From Trueperaceae bacterium (GTDB taxonomy: Bacteria; Deinococcota; Deinococci; Deinococcales; Trueperaceae): DNA of 7,397 nucleotides. The translations under genes and the position numbers were made by a program. The stretch is from NCBI GenBank assembly GCA_003567075.1, contig PXAU01000111.1:1-7397 (forward strand). The letters run 5' to 3'. This document shows, piece after piece, positions 6,120 through 7,397 of the stretch. Every line of letters begins with the position of its first letter. Positions within the stretch are counted from its first letter, which is position 1. The notes under the pieces are model-generated. The model was not told the origin of the DNA. It did no database searches and saw only the letters and a program-made list of their open reading frames with translations.

Positions 6120-7265
6120 CTAGTAGTTAAATATGACCGTCCCATCCTCAATGCTTCCTTGTTCTATGGTAGAACCGAACCCGTCGTATATTCTATACAT
6201 ATCAGCGGGGACATCGTCCTTGAACCTTATGGTCAGCCCGTTTAACTCAAGCTCGTTCCCTTTCTCCAGGGTAATTTTCAACACGTCGTCTTCTATTTCC
6301 GAACCGGCCCAGAGCGCTTCGCGGGCTTTCCACCAGAGAGCGATCTCCCCCAGATTCGGCTTCCAGACATTCCTGTCCTCGGCAAACTCAAGGCACCTCC
6401 TCATGAGTTCAAGCCCCCTAGGGTCAAGATGCTGTATATGGGTGTACAGCACAAAAATCCCGCCGCGACGGTATATTCTTTCAAACCTGTTGCGAAGGCT
6501 GATAAAATTCTTCCTGCTATGAAGCATCTTGAAATAATCTCCGTGGGCTACAAACTCAACCAGATTGAGCCCTTCGGGATAGAAGGGATAGTAAATTGAT
6601 TCGGCGAACCTCTTGTTCGCCATCATAAGCGGCGGAGGGTACACGGCAACGTTCGCTCCGTAGAGAAATTCTTCCGCCTCAAGTATCCTCAGCGTGGTAA
6701 AATTCGCGCTGAAGGCGGGGCTCCTGAAGCCTTCAACCGTGAAACCCGCATCCTTAAGGATCTTGCGCCCCACGTAAATACGCCTGCGCTGTTCTCCGTA
6801 CGGGAGGCCCTTGAACTCTTTCGCCCAGTTAACGCTGCGGATGCTTTTTCTGGGCATTATATGGGTAAGCCCGTGCTGGCCTACCTCATGCCCTTTTTCA
6901 ACGGCTTCCCTCAGCACTTCAGCCACATCAAGGTCGCGGGTGAACCTGTACTTGCCCCTGTCGTAAGGAATAACGAAAAACACGCCCTTTATCTGAAACT
7001 TATCCAGGACCGAAACTGCTGTCCGCACCTTTTCAGGGGATGTATGAAAGCTTACATCATCTATCGTGACCGCGAACGCGGCATCGTATCCTTCCGGATA
7101 AAGGCCTATTTCCATGTAATCTTCTTTCCAGAAATGTACAGGGGGGCCGAATATCAAATCCCTGTAATAATAAAAAGTCATGTAAGCCGCCGAGATAATA
7201 ATTAGCAGCGCCGCGGCGAGCAGAATCCTTTTTCTTGAAGCCTTCTTTTTTATCTCTTTTAACAT
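6120..7265 (-). CDS. Membrane-anchored polysaccharide deacetylase (CE4/NodB-like)
   Basis: Metal-dependent deacetylase that removes N- or O-acetyl groups from a polysaccharide, probably outside the inner membrane. From ATG 7265 (381 residues), a basic stretch (KEIKKKASRKR) precedes one membrane helix (about 14-32), an uncleaved anchor. The NodB fold follows: motif 1 AFAVTIDDVS with the Asp pair 69-70, motif 2 GQHGLTH with metal-binding His131 and His135, motif 3 GFRSP (181 onward), and a late LYTHIQH with His276 and His279. The last 50 or so residues form a strand-rich extension after a WW-containing helix. An in-frame TTG at 7289 would add eight residues; neither start has a clear Shine-Dalgarno site. 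Substrate (peptidoglycan, exopolysaccharide or other) is not shown. The adjacent GH130 and GNAT remnants hint at a former carbohydrate cluster. Confidence 0.88.
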   Translation of the reverse strand: MLKEIKKKASRKRILLAAALLIIISAAYMTFYYYRDLIFGPPVHFWKEDYMEIGLYPEGYDAAFAVTIDDVSFHTSPEKVRTAVSVLDKFQIKGVFFVIPYDRGKYRFTRDLDVAEVLREAVEKGHEVGQHGLTHIMPRKSIRSVNWAKEFKGLPYGEQRRRIYVGRKILKDAGFTVEGFRSPAFSANFTTLRILEAEEFLYGANVAVYPPPLMMANKRFAESIYYPFYPEGLNLVEFVAHGDYFKMLHSRKNFISLRNRFERIYRRGGIFVLYTHIQHLDPRGLELMRRCLEFAEDRNVWKPNLGEIALWWKAREALWAGSEIEDDVLKITLEKGNELELNGLTIRFKDDVPADMYRIYDGFGSTIEQGSIEDGTVIFNY

Positions 7266-7274
7266 AGTATTTAT

Positions 7275-7303
7275 ATCATACGTGTCCAAATTAGAAAATT
7301 GAA
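7275..7303 (-). promoter_or_regulatory. Weak promoter candidate for the deacetylase gene
   Basis: On the minus strand TATGAT (7280-7275, 5 of 6) follows TTCAAT (7303-7298, 3 of 6) by 17 bases. Transcription would begin within a few bases of ATG 7265, implying an almost leaderless mRNA, which would fit the missing ribosome binding site. Confidence 0.25.
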
Positions 7304-7327
7304 TAGGCCCGATCTTCCACGTATAAT
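7299..7327 (+). promoter_or_regulatory. Sigma70-type promoter for the right-edge gene
   Basis: TTGAAT (7299-7304, 4 of 6) and TATAAT (7322-7327, perfect) are separated by 17 bases and point to the right-edge gene. Transcription would start near 7334, giving a leader of about 54 bases. It overlaps the weak minus-strand candidate for the deacetylase gene, so the two may be divergent and mutually exclusive. Confidence 0.6.
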
Positions 7328-7352
7328 GGGGGCGTTAACAAAACAAACCCAT

Positions 7353-7365
7353 CCGACAGCGTCGG
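7353..7365 (+). repeat. Short palindrome in the leader of the right-edge gene
   Basis: CCGAC-AGC-GTCGG is a perfect five-base-arm inverted repeat between the predicted transcription start and the ribosome binding site. It could be a small operator or an mRNA hairpin; its size makes chance quite possible. Confidence 0.35.
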
Positions 7366-7387
7366 AAAATACGGGAGGATCAGGCCC

Positions 7388-7397
7388 ATGCACAATC
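7388..7397 (+). CDS. Start of an unidentified gene, cut by the window edge
   Basis: ATG 7388 (Met-His-Asn) has GGGAGG at 7373-7378, nine bases upstream, and a well-formed promoter about 60 bases further up. Only three codons are visible, so the product cannot be named. It is divergent from the deacetylase gene. Confidence 0.6.

Noticed and set aside
5828..6151. A 107-codon minus-strand frame as an intact gene
   Set aside because: Only its middle 20 codons look like protein (GNAT start); its beginning overlaps the deacetylase 3' end and its end is antisense to the GH130 remnant.

Overview
The window suggests a bacterium of moderate GC content (roughly half G+C by eye) with Shine-Dalgarno-led genes and sigma70-like promoters. 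Nothing in it fixes the phylum. It holds four intact protein genes, one very small likely gene, the first bases of another gene at the right edge, and three decayed gene fragments. No RNA gene, CRISPR array, insertion sequence or replication origin was seen.

Layout from left to right. Positions 1-377 carry the decayed 3' half of a CBASS-type CD-NTase (cyclic-oligonucleotide synthase), broken by frameshifts and stops. A good promoter sits in its last bases and drives a complete phosphoketolase gene (xfp, + strand, 456-2831). A hairpin-rich convergent spacer follows (2832-3061). On the minus strand come a three-helix membrane protein with a TrkA-C domain and a TrkH-like pore motif (3062-3745), and just ahead of it a 25-codon hydrophobic peptide gene (3759-3836). 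Both lie behind a near-consensus promoter (3888-3916). Next, still on the minus strand, is a 12-helix MFS transporter with a long charged tail (4060-5610). The stretch 5680-6119 is a gene graveyard: a GH130 glycoside phosphorylase fragment on the + strand meets the first 20 codons of a GNAT acetyltransferase on the minus strand. A membrane-anchored polysaccharide deacetylase (6120-7265, minus) follows. Divergent promoter signals and the start of a + strand gene (ATG at 7388) close the window.

The genes do not form one pathway. Xfp makes acetyl phosphate from pentose or fructose phosphates. The small peptide and TrkA-C protein look like a cation (probably K+) transport or sensing unit. The MFS protein exports or imports an unknown solute. 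The deacetylase trims N-acetyl groups from an envelope or extracellular polysaccharide. Three remnants (CD-NTase, GH130, GNAT) beside intact housekeeping-type genes indicate a region of past gene gain and loss. The most novel candidate is the 25-residue membrane peptide in front of the TrkA-C gene; the most informative remnant is the CBASS enzyme.
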